Of a DNA stretch of 64,000 nucleotides, positions 12,138-24,050 are shown piece by piece. The DNA is from Rapana venosa (taxonomy: Eukaryota > Mollusca > Gastropoda > Neogastropoda > Muricidae), in assembly GCA_028751875.1 (NCBI GenBank), contig CM054135.1, positions 67,400,747-67,464,746 of the forward strand, written 5' to 3'. The position numbers were made by a program, and so were the translations under genes. Below the pieces are notes generated by a model. The model saw nothing but the letters and a program-made list of their open reading frames with translations. It searched no databases and was not told where the DNA came from. Position 1 is the first letter of the stretch, and every line of letters starts with the position of its first letter.

Positions 12138-12500
12138 GGCAGGATGGTTTAGACATTCACTTGCCTAACAAATAAACTATGAAGTTCTGGGTTCCATTCC
12201 CAGCTTTGTCCTTTCTTCCGAGTTTGACAGGAAAATCAAACAGAATGTCAAGTCCTTCGGAGGTGACTCTACACCAGTCAGACCATATATGGACTTGTGC
12301 ACATCAAAAGAACTCATGACAGTTAAAAGTCAAGTCAAATGATGACTCAAAAGGAGCAGGGAGATGTACCTACCGAATGTCCTGGCAAAATTGGTAGGTT
12401 CAATTCCCAACAGTATCCCCAAAAATGGAAAACCTTAATGGTCGGGAAACACACATGCAAAAATCTCACCACTGGTGAACCTTGGAGCTTTAGGCAAGAA
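12138..12500 (+). mobile_element. SINE family B, near full-length copy
   Basis: A tRNA-like head starts at 'ggatggtttagacattcac' with a B-box-like 'ctgggttccattcccagc'. The body contains 'gtttgacaggaaaatcaaa' and 'gactctacaccagtc', and the 3' block is 'aaaatctcaccactggtgaa' with 'gagcttta'. It aligns along its length with 13.39-13.74 kb. Confidence 0.8.
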
Positions 12501-13336
12501 GAAAAAATATGCAGAATTCGTTACATGCAGCTCCAAGTCTCGCTTTAAAACTAGCTTGCTTTGGAATATTATCTTAGAAGTTACATAAAAATTACCATGA
12601 CACTGTGACCTGACTTGACATGACTTCTTCCTTGATTCCAGAAGAATCACTGAACACTGCTCACTATTTCTTGAGCAAGCTGAGCCTGCCAGAGCCAATC
12701 TCTATTCAAGTTGCAGACTGACTGTGTCATTCAAACCACTGACCATAGCTGGCCTGCTTCTACTAAAGATGGACCAGATCAGTTATTTTTATGTGTGTGC
12801 ACAATATTTTCAGTGCCCTCACACAATAGACCTTGGTTTAAAGCCTTATTGAAAGGCCTTACAAGGTAATGACAGAACCAATGTTAACACCAGTGGGGAA
12901 AAAATAGCTACTCAAAGCCACACAGTCAGATTACTTGATAAATTGTCAGTTTTTGTTCACAAAAACAATGAGAGGTCTACATTATTTTATTGTCAATTTA
13001 TAAGCTCCAAAGTCATTCTACCTACTCATGGTCCATGGCATGAATGCTGACTACCTTCTGAATTTTTGTCTGAAAATGGTATTGTTGCTATCAGAGAATA
13101 ATAATTAATACTTTTTCCTGGAAGGGGAAAAAATGTTCAGTAATTTCCTATGGTCCACTGCCTACTATTGAGTTTTATGCCAGATGTTGACTATACATAA
13201 CACAAAATGAGATGACAGGTGACTGAAACAGGTGGGCGAGCTATTAGGTTTCACCCAAAGGTTGTCAGCTGTCTATCCCTTTGTTCTCGCCTCCATCAGA
13301 TCCAAACATCTGTATGAAACTTTTGATAGTATCTCT

Positions 13337-13383
13337 CACACACACACACACACACTCACACTCACACACACACACACACACAA
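13337..13383. repeat. (CA)n microsatellite
   Basis: CA dinucleotides broken by single T and C changes, directly before a SINE family B copy. Confidence 0.9.
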
Positions 13384-13391
13384 AGGGAAGG

Positions 13392-13742
13392 TGTCAGGAT
13401 GGCTTAGCTGTTCACCTATGTAACAAGTAAACCATGAGGTTCTGGGTTCAATTCCCAGCCCTGCCCTTTCTTTTCAGTTTGACGGGAAAATCAAAATGAA
13501 TGTCAAGTCTTTCCGAGGAGACTCTAAACCAGTCGGGCCAGTGTGCTTACAGACTTGTGCAAATCAAAATAACCCACGACAGTTGAAAATCGGAAAGTGC
13601 AGGTAGGTCCCCTTCCAACTGTTCTGGCAAAATTGGTAAGTTCAATTCCAAACAGTATCCCTGAAGTTGGAATGTGGCTACCTTAATGGTCACGGTTGCA
13701 AAAATCTCACCATTGGTGAACCTCAGAGCTCTAGCAAGGAAC
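13392..13742 (+). mobile_element. SINE family B, near full-length copy
   Basis: The head 'ggatggcttagctgttcacc' is A-box-like. The B box 'gggttcaattccc' lies about 40 bases further on. The body ends with 'aaaatctcaccattggtgaa' and 'cctcagagctctagc'. The Pol III promoter spacing is tRNA-like, but no cloverleaf or discriminator is intact, so it is not a tRNA gene. Confidence 0.82.
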
Positions 13743-14485
13743 GAAACAAAAACCACCCACACGCACACCACACACACACACACACAGTGACACACGTACA
13801 CATACACACTCCCCCACACACTAAAAGGTTGGCTCTTTTTAAAAACTACAGTAATGAGCTTAAACCTTATTTGTGTTTTTCTTTTCTACTTCAAATCAAT
13901 CTGATAATTAATGAAAATAATGAGTTCTTCGGAAATGTTAAAGTAGTGGCAGAATGAGGACATCAAGGAGCAGAATCTCCAAGGATTCAAGACCAAAAAG
14001 ATTATGTCTGCTGTCATAAGTATCTCCTAACAGTCGACAAGTGTTCACAATAATTAGTTCATCACAGAGTAAACACCACAGACTTCTTTCCTCCTGGTTC
14101 ACACTCTGGTTCTACCTACTTTGAAAGATCCTGTGATGGAGATCAGAGCTGGGAGGAATGATCAAAAGACTCCTGAAAAGTGCTTTCTCTGATGGCTAGA
14201 AAGACATCTGAGGTGGAATCAACACCTAGTGAAAGATAACAATGAGGCCTCCCAAACCTTGTTAGAACACAAATTGCTGATTCAGGATGGCAGCATCAAA
14301 AATAATTTACTTTATTTTCAACAATTACATTGTTTAGAAGATCTTTAACCTTCATCTTTACTTATAAATGGACCCTCTTCCCCCCCTCTTTACTTCTCCC
14401 TCCCTCTTACCCTTAGGGCTGCTGATAGCAGGCTGTGTTGTATGTTAAGTGTCATGAATACCATTCATTATCATCATCATTATTC

Positions 14486-14700
14486 TTTTATATCGAGGAT
14501 AATGGAATAAGCACTTATGTGCTTTTTTACATCTAGTCCCCGTGTGTATGCGGTTTTGTAAATTGCCATCTGTTCCCGCAGGCACACAATGGCCTACTCT
14601 TACGAAAAGTGGAACAGGATTTTAATGTGTGCGCAAGATGTTCTGCATGCGTTCGCACACGGGGCCTCGGTTTATAATTATAGTCTCATCTGATAGGCTA
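14486..14700 (-). mobile_element. SINE family A copy (head missing)
   Basis: Plus-strand text 'atcgaggataatggaataag', 'cacacaatggcctactctta' and 'gcaagatgttctgc' matches 43.27-43.45 and 44.89-45.08 kb. On the minus strand this reads from the conserved core into the 3' tail. Confidence 0.82.
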
Positions 14701-14704
14701 TACA

Positions 14705-14935
14705 CAAAGGAATGATTTTTTTTTATACCTGTGAAAGATGTTACGTGTGCATTCATACACAGAACCTCAATTTTGAACCTCATCCAAAGAACTTCTATGG
14801 GAATAGCAGTGAGAACCAATCCTGGGAGGAACAATCCACTCAAGACAGACAACTCAGACAATACTTGAACCCACATCCTTAGATAACTCCAAATCACAAG
14901 TCTGACCATCCAACCAATGAGCAAGTCCACCCCTT
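14705..14935 (-). mobile_element. tRNA-derived SINE with head (family D-like)
   Basis: On the minus strand a head 'ggacttgctcattggttgg' and a B box 'gtgggttcaagtatt' are followed by a body with 'gaagttctttggatgaggtt'. It lies directly 5' of the family A copy, so the two may be one longer element or a tandem pair. Confidence 0.55.
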
Positions 14936-15043
14936 CTATGATTTCACAAAACAATGTAAAATAGCATGACATCTCAAATGAATTATTCTTGAAATATGAA
15001 TTCCTCAATACAATGACATCTCCTTGGGAAACCAACAAAAGCT

Positions 15044-15689
15044 TACCTCAATGAGGTAAACTCAGGCTTCACTGTGATATGCCGAAGCTTAGATACGGCA
15101 GAATTATTACGTTGTTGTTTTTTAATACACGAAGCAATGTTCAACTGAAGGGAAAGTACTCTGGCCTGTAGGGCAATCATTTTTCTAAACACAGTTGCTT
15201 TCATCAACCATAAGCTTGCCTAGTTTGCATGTGTTGGCTACTTTTCTCTGACATGTTGACAAGCGTATTCTTTAAGATTTCAGGCTCTCCAGTGTTATGA
15301 TTTTAAAAACAAAAGTTGTATAGTGCAAAAAGTGACATCATGGATTCAGCCAACTTCAGGGAACTTTACTTTGATGAAAAATCATCACATTATTTCAAGG
15401 GGACTAGTTGATGAACAGTTCAAGCCATATAAAATAAGCAGCCCTAATTTTCTAAACTTTTTATTTTTCAGCATTCGGTGACATATTTTGAAAATTTGTT
15501 TAAAAAAATTACAGTCATCAATTGAAAAACTGTGTAGCAATCTCAAAAGTAAACATAATAAACTTTTCAATGATGCATAATTTGTATGAGTTTATTATGT
15601 TGGGTAAATCTGCTGAATTTTTCAAATATAGCCAAAATCACGCGTTACCACAAAATGGCGGGATCCATTTCACTGCGACTCCATTGAGT
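15044..15689 (-). repeat. TTAA-ended dispersed repeat, copy 2 (uninterrupted)
   Basis: About 646 bases in reverse orientation to the copy at 25.9-28.0 kb. It contains both outer halves of that copy joined without the 1.45-kb insert. TTAA follows at 15690-15693. The inner and outer ends carry 'cctcaatgag' and 'ctccattgag' motifs. No ORF is present. It is the empty-site reference for the piggyBac-like insertion. Confidence 0.85.
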
Positions 15690-15737
15690 TTAACTTGAAG
15701 GTTCTGTATGCCATTGTTGCAGTTTTAAACAAATCTG

Positions 15738-16017
15738 CTCCCCCCCCCCCCCCCTCCCCCCTGGTGACATTATAACATTTTTGTAAAAGTATCTGATTTT
15801 CAGTGAGAGAGAGAGTGAGAGAGATACAGAGTATGTGTTAGAGTGTGAGAGTGTGTGAGAGTGTGTGTAAGTGAGCGAGTGTGTGTGTTGTGTGTGTCAC
15901 TGTGTGTGTGCATGTATGCGCATGCATGCATGTGTGTATAAATGCATATGTGCATGACAGAGAGAGAGAGTGTGTGTGAGTGAGTGTGTGTTTGTGTGTG
16001 TGCGTGTGTTCACTGAG
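15738..16017. repeat. Poly(C) run and GA/GT microsatellite
   Basis: A run of C with two T interruptions (about 15738-15761) is followed by mixed GA, GT and ATGC-type dinucleotide repeats to about 16013. No coding signal. Confidence 0.9.
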
Positions 16018-16647
16018 ACAATTAGTTTGTTCTTTAGTCACCCTCTCTCCTTTACTTTCTTTGAAGTTTCTCAAATACAAAACACTACCTAACAGCTTCA
16101 TGTCCTCCACTGCATCCCTTCACTTCTAGCGAATGTGCAGTAGATTCTTGCCAATCCAGTTTCCTTGAAAGAGCCTGCAGCAGCAGCCACTGACTGTCCC
16201 TTTTGCAGAACCCCATAACCACTAGCAGAAGAGGGGCAAAAATCAATAGTCTCACAGCGAGAAAGCACTCTTTCCTTCGCTTCCCAATTCTAGCCCTGCG
16301 CTCTGAAAGACCTGAAAGACATGTGCTGTCTCTCTGGACTGCTGCAAGTTTCCAACTGAGGAAAAGCAAGAATTCACTGTACTTTCAACATACTGCTCTA
16401 TGCTTATCAAATGAAACCCTCACACAGCTATGAAGCACAGTAACTAAGTAAAAATACTGTGACAGAGTCTGTCTTGATCACTTTCATTTAACTACCAAAT
16501 AACTCCATTTTATAGTTTTGTTTGGATTTTCTTTTCTTTTTAGCTAGACTGAAACAAAATGGAAGCCAAAAAGCCACTCTCTAACTGGAAGTATGATATG
16601 CACTATGTCTATCATAAGGAATATCACAGACAAATTAGAATTTACAT

Positions 16648-16888
16648 AGTGGCTACTATAGCTCAGTGGATAATTAAGACTGTTTGACTTCAATCATGTG
16701 AAGTCATGGGTTTGAATCTCAGCAGGGGTATCTAGTGATTTATGGGTGGAGATTTCTATGATCCCCAGGCCAACTGCAGTGCCTTAATTTCCTTTGTGAA
16801 CATGCCCAAGCAGAAAATCAAACATGCACATCACAGATAGATTGGTAATTCATGTCAGCATCCAGTGGGTTACACTTACAGAAACAAA

Positions 16889-16954
<66 letters not shown>

Positions 16955-16963
16955 TACATACTA

Positions 16964-16995
<32 letters not shown>

Positions 16996-17155
16996 CCTTC
17001 AGCATACATCCTATACCCCAAAAATTAGCTACTCTTTAGTGGGAATGTCAGCTGATGCCAGCAGGCAAACCTCCTGCAGAGTTGCAAGCACAGAAAACAC
17101 TAAACACTACGCATTACACCCAACAAGGGAATGCAGAGAAGAGAGAGGACCTCTT
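16648..17155 (+). mobile_element. SINE family C copy with internal (TA)n expansion
   Basis: The head 'ctatagctcagtggataatt' (A box) and 'gggtttgaatctcagc' (B box) begin a body aligning with 61.16-61.51 kb. Shared blocks include 'gttacacttacagaaaca' and 'agtgggaatgtcagctgatg', with a 3' end at 'gggaatgcagagaagagag'. Roughly 100 bases of TA repeat (about 16892-16994) interrupt it where the other copy has only 'acaaacat'. Confidence 0.7.
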
Positions 17156-19540
17156 TGAGTCAAAGAAAAACAATATCTGTCACAAATTCAAAAGATCACT
17201 TACTGATCAGTCTAAGGAGGAAGAGAAACCTGAAGAAAAAATGGGACACATCATAATATTATAAATCTATACCTCCAGTAACAGACTAAATGTGAAATGT
17301 GCCCCTACTTTGCTTACATGACATATTTCAGACCAAGAACTCCAGAAAACCAAAACTGTCAAAAGAAGATATTTCTGGGGGGGACAGTCTTCAACAGTAT
17401 AATTTTAGCTTCACTACATGCTTCAAACAGGGCTAAAAATGGACTCCTGACTTTGCCTTAAATATTGTTTACATTACACTACACAGCCTGAAACTATTTT
17501 CAAAGTGAACATTTCTAACATCAAATATGTTACAAAAAATAAATTTAGCATTTAAATAATGAGAAGATAATAATGCTGTGTAAACCTTCAGTGTCCCCCC
17601 CCCCCCCTCCCCCCTTCCAGTTAATAAGATTACTTTCTAAATCAAGAAATGAGAATCCCTGAAGTCAGAATGTGGCTACCTAAAATTATGGTGGGTAAAA
17701 ACAGTCACATACGCAAAATCTCACCATTAGTAAACCTCAGGGTCAGAGCTCTAGCCGAGCAACTTTTTTTTCTTTAAATGAGAAAGAGGGTTAGCGGGTG
17801 GGTATGTGGATGTGAACAGAAGTGCATGTGAGGGTGCACTTGTTATCCCTGTCTCTATTGTTATTGTGCTGTTCTCACCCTTTTTTAAAGAGAAAAAATG
17901 CATTGTAAACAAAATCTGAATAACTTAAAATTATACCCATTTTTAATCATGTCTAGCTCTGATGATCAAGTTTAACAACTACTGAATGATCTCATTTATA
18001 ATGTGCTTTCTCATTACCACTAAGCCCATTTTAATGTGAAATACACTTGTTTCTAAAAGCATCATAACAAAACCATCAGTACATCATTTTGAGCAACAAG
18101 AAGCTCACAGCTTATATCAAAGCTTAGGGAACAATTATTTCAGTCCAGCATCCCCAAAGTTGGAATGCAGCTACCTTTATGGTTGGTCAAAACAGTTGCA
18201 TATATGCAAAATTTTACCATTGGTGAACTTCAGAGCTCTAGCCAATAAACATAAATTTTATACACACACACAAAATGTTAAGTTCAGCAACTTTTGATAA
18301 GCAATGAGATATGTTGATTTAAAAAGACGTCTAACATTTTTTAAAATTGTGTCAAATGACATGTATATGTCCAAGAAAATACTGAAATCAAAACCAGTTC
18401 AAATACTGTTTATACTAAAATGGAACTATAAATTCAATTCATAATTCAGAAATTCTGGGTTTTCTAACTACAGCAAGGTAACTGTTCCAATAACATTGAA
18501 GTTCAAACAGGCAACTGATCTACTGATTTTTCTGGGATTAAATAGTGTGACAGCCAATCTTATTGACCTCTAACACAACAGACAACTTATTTTAAGAAAA
18601 AATATAAAACAAAGAGCCCCCTTTCTATAAACAACAGAAATAAGCGAGAGGACAATTAACTGATAGCATCAACAGATTTGGTGACGATGATTGGGGAGAG
18701 AAAGACAAGAGACAGGGTGTGAAGAACTACTTGCCTTAGGCAGCTGATGAGAGATTGACAGTTGACTGAGTTGTGTCACCTTGTGAAACCACAGCCCGCT
18801 GTGCTCCACTAACCCCCTGAAGGCTGGATCACACCTCTGTGATTCCACTCTTTGTGGGCCCTCACATGGCCGCACACATCTCTTTTTGCTCCAACCTTAT
18901 GGCCGCTACAACCACTTTCTGTGCCTTTCCTTGTTTCTTCCGTTTCTGGTCTCCCTACAAGGCACCACAAGTAGACGTTATTAAACTTCTTTCTTTCTCC
19001 CGTCTTTTCCTCTTAGCAATATTACTTCAGAGCTGCTTCTTACTTTTACAGTCTCTTCTCAGAAATAAAAATATATATTTAAACTTTTCCTTTACAGTGT
19101 ACACTAACATTGTCTGGTGCAATGGTTTTATTACATGTTAAGTTGTTAACATTGCCTAGTGTCATGATTTGACTATGCTCTATTCTATTTTCCCTTCTTT
19201 TTTATGTTCATTCTGAACTGTCTGTGAAACAGGAGTACATTCTTAATCACAGTTCTCATTACCTAAATCCTATGGCATAGATGATAAAACTATACATAAG
19301 AAAAGGACTGTGACAATATTTAATATTCCCTGAGCTACATGCACTTCAAACCCCTTTTCAAGGCTGCTCCAGTCTCCACTCCCCCCACCCCCCTTGTTTT
19401 GTATAAGAGGTCCCAACAAAAGGTAACAATGACTTTCACTTTCAGGAAAAACAGAAACAACATGGAACAGATAGATCTTCAGAGTGCTAGGAGAAAATCA
19501 TCTGGAATATCAAAGAGAATGAAAAGTACTGTGTTAAACA
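17156..19540. other. Non-coding DNA with two SINE family B tails
   Basis: Fragments at about 17655-17765 and 18143-18246 carry the family B 3' block ('ctcaccattagtaaacctca' and 'ttaccattggtgaacttcag'). A poly(C) run is at about 17595-17621. The remainder is AT-rich with no coding evidence. Confidence 0.65.
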
Positions 19541-19545
19541 TGATG

Positions 19546-19548
<3 letters not shown>

Positions 19549-19604
<56 letters not shown>
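19549..19604. repeat. (CA)n microsatellite
   Basis: A nearly pure CA tract of about 27 units. Confidence 0.95.
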
Positions 19605-19799
19605 CTGTACTACATGTTTTAAAAAAAGACTTTCTACAGGATTTGGCATATGGCGCTATGGGCTACAACAAAGAAGTACAGTATCAGCTCAAACCTGATT
19701 GAAGTCACTGGACGACTTTATCAGAAAGAAACCAGTGCTATAAAATAATGGAATGATCCAACCAGACTGGCAACTCATTCCACAAAACATAGGTGTATA

Positions 19800-20755
19800 A
19801 TGTCAAAACTGTCTGTTCTCACTTACCCTTTCCAACATCTTCCTGATAAAAATTATGTTGAATGCACTTGAAGACCATGAAAGAAGAGTCAGTCCAAAAG
19901 GGTGAACTATTACCAATCTCCAATTCATAGACAACATTGATGGCCTAGCAGGAGCAACAGCTGAGCTGAAAACATTGGTGAAACATCTACTGATCAAGTC
20001 AATACCTCAAAGGACCTATCCTCGAAGGCATGGTATGAAATTTTGTGCAGAGAAAATTCACAGCCGACACTAATAATCAGTAACAGTAACACAGATGGTA
20101 CCACAAATGAAATCAAGTGAGCAGAAACAGTACAGTACTGGAAACTGTAACTAGTGTAAGAAAATTAAAATACCAAGGGAATATCATCACCTACAAAGAC
20201 CCCTGGCCAGATCTCCTCTCATGCATTGTACAGGTAAAGGCAGTACTCTCAAAACTTGAACAAATCTTGAAAAACAAGAACATTAAAGCTTTGCATGAAA
20301 GTTAGACTGCTGCTGGGATCATACAATAGTGATTTCCATCTTCCTGTTATACACCTGTGAGACTTGGACTGTACACTTACAGCCAAACCCAGACGAAGAA
20401 GATGAAATACTGCAGATTCTTGGAATCTAGTACAAGGAACACATAAAAAATAACAAAGTGAGGATGAGAAAGACCCAGCTATTGGGCCTTGCATGGATCT
20501 ATTGATATAGAGGGAAGGGAATTTTATGGTATGGTTAAGCCACAAGAAGCAAAAACAATGTTCTACAAGGTGTAATGGAGGGTGGGTATAAGCAAAGCAG
20601 GCCAAGAAAAAGATGGGCAAGCAATATAAAAAAAATGGACAGGCCTCAACTTTGACCTGCGGAGGGCCACAAAGGACTGAGAGAAGTGGTGAAATCTGGT
20701 TGCAACGCCATCAACAACTTCCCCAAAGACCACTCGGTCAAGGGATAAGATGAGG
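19800..20755 (+). mobile_element. Decayed non-LTR retrotransposon, RT C-terminal region
   Basis: Translated plus-strand frames with stops and shifts still show the post-RT landmarks of a LINE. KYQGNIITYKDPWPDLLSC resembles 'KYLGSIIS', IVQVKAVLSKLEQILKNKN follows, then a 'YTCETWT'-like stretch. Near 20.57-20.75 kb come LQGVMEGGYKQSRPRKRW and KWTGLNFDLRRATKD. The last two correspond to the 'LQGTVEGGRRRGRPRKRW...EWTGL' C-terminus. Many in-frame stops mark it as inactive. The clade is uncertain (RTE-like or a relative). Confidence 0.65.
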
Positions 20756-21510
20756 GTAAATATTTGTTTGCTTTTCTTTTTAGATTCACTGTATCGTGTA
20801 TGTGTTTAGTTTCAGCTTTATTGTGACATAATACTTATCTTGGGGGAAAAAACTCTCAACAGAAGTCGAATTTTTATATAACTTTACTTTGTCACTTCTG
20901 TTTAAGTACAACTCAGAACACTAAAAAAATCCCCTGGGCTCTAACTTATATATCATGAGAAACTTTTGATGCAGATAGACATGGTTCCCTTGTGCAGTTT
21001 AGAATAAGGTCTGATCAATGATAGGATTTAAAACAATGCTAACTAAACGACATACACAGCAATTACTTTTAATCACTTTAAACTTTCAAAAGTGGCAATC
21101 ACTCTTCAACAAGATTGTTTAGAAGTGGCATTTACTTTTGAAAATCTTATGCATGCCATAATACCTAACAACTTGTAATTATTATTAATTAAAGAGAAGA
21201 CATTGCTAGTTTGTAAATATAATATTTTAAAAGTTTTTTCATGCCAAATATTACCAAAAGCTTGTTTCCTATAACCCTGACTTTTACATCCCACTAATTT
21301 GATAGTATTGGACTTTAGGGATTCAAGGTAAAGATTGAAGCCTATTTCACCAAGATCAAATATGAGTTGGTAGGGCGGGATTTTTTTACCAGTCATTAGT
21401 AGACTAGTACAGTTTCTCTGAGAATTTTGTAGTCCTGAACAACTGAGAAAGGACTAAAGAGATGCCATCAAAAAGTAATAACAAATTATCAGAATATTTA
21501 ACTTTCAACA
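20756..21510. other. Non-coding AT-rich DNA
   Basis: No recognised repeat or coding signal. Confidence 0.35.
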
Positions 21511-21775
21511 CAATTCCACACAGGCACATCATACTAAAGGATTGTATTATATATAAAGACTGTTGAGTGACACTAACACAGTAACAGTCAATAACAACCT
21601 GGGGAAAAAAACATTGAGCATTAACTATGGTCAATCCCTCACCCACAATTCCACACATGTATACACATCATATTTAACTAAAGGATTGTATTATATATAA
21701 AGACTGTTGAGTGACACTAACAGTCAATAACAATCTGGAAAAAAAAACACTGAGCATTAACTATGGTCAATCCCC
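21511..21775 (+). repeat. Tandem duplication, ~134-bp period, two copies
   Basis: 'caattccacaca' at 21511 and 21645, 'ggattgtattatatataaag', 'ctgttgagtgacactaac' and 'gagcattaactatggtcaat' occur twice in the same order. Small indels separate the copies. Confidence 0.85.
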
Positions 21776-21834
21776 CACCCCTCTCACCCTCCTCCACTGG
21801 CCTTCCTATCCCTGTTCCCAAAACCTGACATTGA

Positions 21835-22110
21835 CCAGCAGACTGCGCCACTACCACTATTTGCAATGAGCGGGCGAGAAAGGGAGACAAAAAGTTCTCT
21901 TGGTTCCTGGCTGCTGAGACGGTTGCCTAGGAAACCCGCGCTGGCACAGCCATAATTTGACAGTCAGCACTAGGGCTGTTCATTGAGAAAGGGCGAGGAG
22001 AAAAATCAATACGGCCATGCTGCTATCTGAAGGCAAAGGGATGGTATAAACAGCGATCGATGTCCTGCGTCCATTGCTTGCTCTGCAGGCTGGGAACTGG
22101 ATTATGCTAT
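21835..22110. promoter_or_regulatory. CpG-richer island with RFX-type X-box
   Basis: Against an AT-rich, CpG-poor background this stretch has a visible rise in GC and CpG. It contains GGTTGCCTAGGAAACC (21921-21936), two inverted half-sites GTTGCC and GGAAAC separated by TA, the arrangement bound by RFX factors. A TATA-like GGTATAAAC is near 22043. It lies within probable CSRNP intron 1, so it could be an alternative promoter, an enhancer or the start of an unannotated transcript. No transcript evidence is available. Confidence 0.35.
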
Positions 22111-22430
22111 TGATTTTTAATCCAAACTCATTTCAACTCGCCTGCATCCTCCTACCCATTTTGTGCACGTTGGCTACCTGATAACATTTCAGCACAGCAA
22201 AATATGCAGACATTTGTCTTTGATGGCATCCCCTGTCATTATGAAAATGATGCCACCCACATCTTTTTCTCATGATGTCATCTTTTATTTGGGTTTGTAG
22301 GAATGAGACTGAAAATATCCTTTTTGCACTGGACCTTTTAAATCATGTTTTACATTGAATCACAGGTAATTTCATTCTATCATGGTTTGTGAAATTAAGG
22401 TTGGTGAAGGAAGTATTAAAAGACTATTGT

Positions 22431-22435
<5 letters not shown>

Positions 22436-22485
<50 letters not shown>

Positions 22486-22505
22486 CACTCACTCACTCAC
22501 TCACC

Positions 22506-22542
<37 letters not shown>
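22436..22542. repeat. (CA)n / (CACT)n microsatellite
   Basis: A long CA tract interrupted by a TCAC segment. Confidence 0.95.
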
Positions 22543-22544
<2 letters not shown>

Positions 22545-22726
22545 ATTTTCTTGTAGCATTTACTTGGAAATCAAGACAGCCATATCAAAACACTCCATGA
22601 CAAAAATAACCTGCCTGTAATTTACCCAAACTGATCTGCATAACTTTAAAAGATTGTACTTAATTAAAACTAACATACTGCTGAATTATGAATTTACTTA
22701 ATTAACCCTTTTTTTGTCTTAAGCAC

Positions 22727-22850
22727 CTCTCTCTCTCTCTCTCTCACAAAGAGGGGGAGGTGGGGGGGGGGGGACCAGGAGAGAATTGTAGCCAGTGGAA
22801 CTTCATCTTCCCATGTCCAATTTACATTCACTATGTAATGACACAGGCAT

Positions 22851-22896
<46 letters not shown>
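22727..22896. repeat. (CT)n, poly(G) and (CA)n(TA)n tracts
   Basis: CT repeats (about 22727-22745), a G-rich run (about 22752-22772) and CA followed by a pure TA tract (about 22851-22895). Confidence 0.9.
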
Positions 22897-22898
<2 letters not shown>

Positions 22899-23743
22899 TA
22901 CATGCATCAAAGACACAGTAAAGCTTTTCACCAAGGAAACAGCTGTTGATCGTAACCAACTGTGCTGACAAGATGTAACCTTGCTGAAGGACTGTGCATT
23001 AAGGGTTAAATGTTTCAAGGGAAATAACAATGGCTATGCTGTCATAACATAAATCTGGTTCAGGTACCTATGTACTTCCCTTGATTAAACTCTGGTACTT
23101 GGTGAGTTTCGGGCTAGGTTTGTTTTGTTGTGTTTTTGTATGTATTATATTACCCTTAAGTAAAATAGTGACATACAAATAAGACACGGTACAATTTTAT
23201 AATTAGATTCATTTGTCTTTTCTCTATTTTCCTTTTCCCTGTTAATAAATATCTTGGTCTTCCTTCTGGATATTCTTGGTGAACACTTTTCCATCCCAAA
23301 AAATAATACATACATTATTATATCTAACAAATCATGAAGATCCATGATTAAAACAAACCAAAAATGTAAATGAAGCCCACACTTGGTCCAGCAGGCTTTT
23401 TCCACTGCTTTCTACCACATCTTGCCCATTTGTAACTTCACCAAGCTTCCTAAATGATCTGCATTATTTCTCAGACCTCACCCTACGCCTCAAAAATAAT
23501 TTTTATTTGGAAAAAAGTTAACAACCCACTGAACATGCACAAAAAGACAATGTTTGTACACTGAAATTGTCAAAATTACATACTTTCAGTTGACAATATC
23601 AGATGGGGTTTTATGCACAGAAGAATGCACATCTTCTATCAGTGATCATTTTTAAATTTCACATGTATATATTTTCATCTTTTGGTTTTAAAAGGGAAGC
23701 AAGTCAAGGCTAGGGGTGCAGTAGTTCAAACTTATCATTTTTT

Positions 23744-23976
23744 AAGTGTGTGCGTGTGTGTGCTTGCATGTGTGCATGTGTGCATGTGTGCATGCCTGTG
23801 TTTACAAGAGGGTATGAAAGAGATGGTTATTAGCACAAGCATAACACAAAAGGAACCCCATGCTGTATCTACCATGTAATGTGTGTGTGTGTGTGCGTGA
23901 AATCTCTGTGTGTGTGCACTCGCGCATGCATGCATACATGTGTGTGTGCATGCATATGTGTGTATGTACACCACTC

Positions 23977-24031
<55 letters not shown>

Positions 24032-24050
24032 CTGAGAGAGAGAGAGATGT
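23744..24050. repeat. GT / GA compound microsatellite
   Basis: Several GT-rich blocks with GCAT insertions end in a GA tract (about 23993-24048). Open frames in it are low-complexity artefacts. Confidence 0.92.

Noticed and set aside
16650..16730. Possible tRNA gene (A and B boxes present)
   Set aside because: Acceptor stem and cloverleaf do not pair, and the sequence continues into a SINE body found elsewhere.
22038..22052. TATA box for a plus-strand gene
   Set aside because: No downstream exon or open frame was found; kept only as part of the island description.
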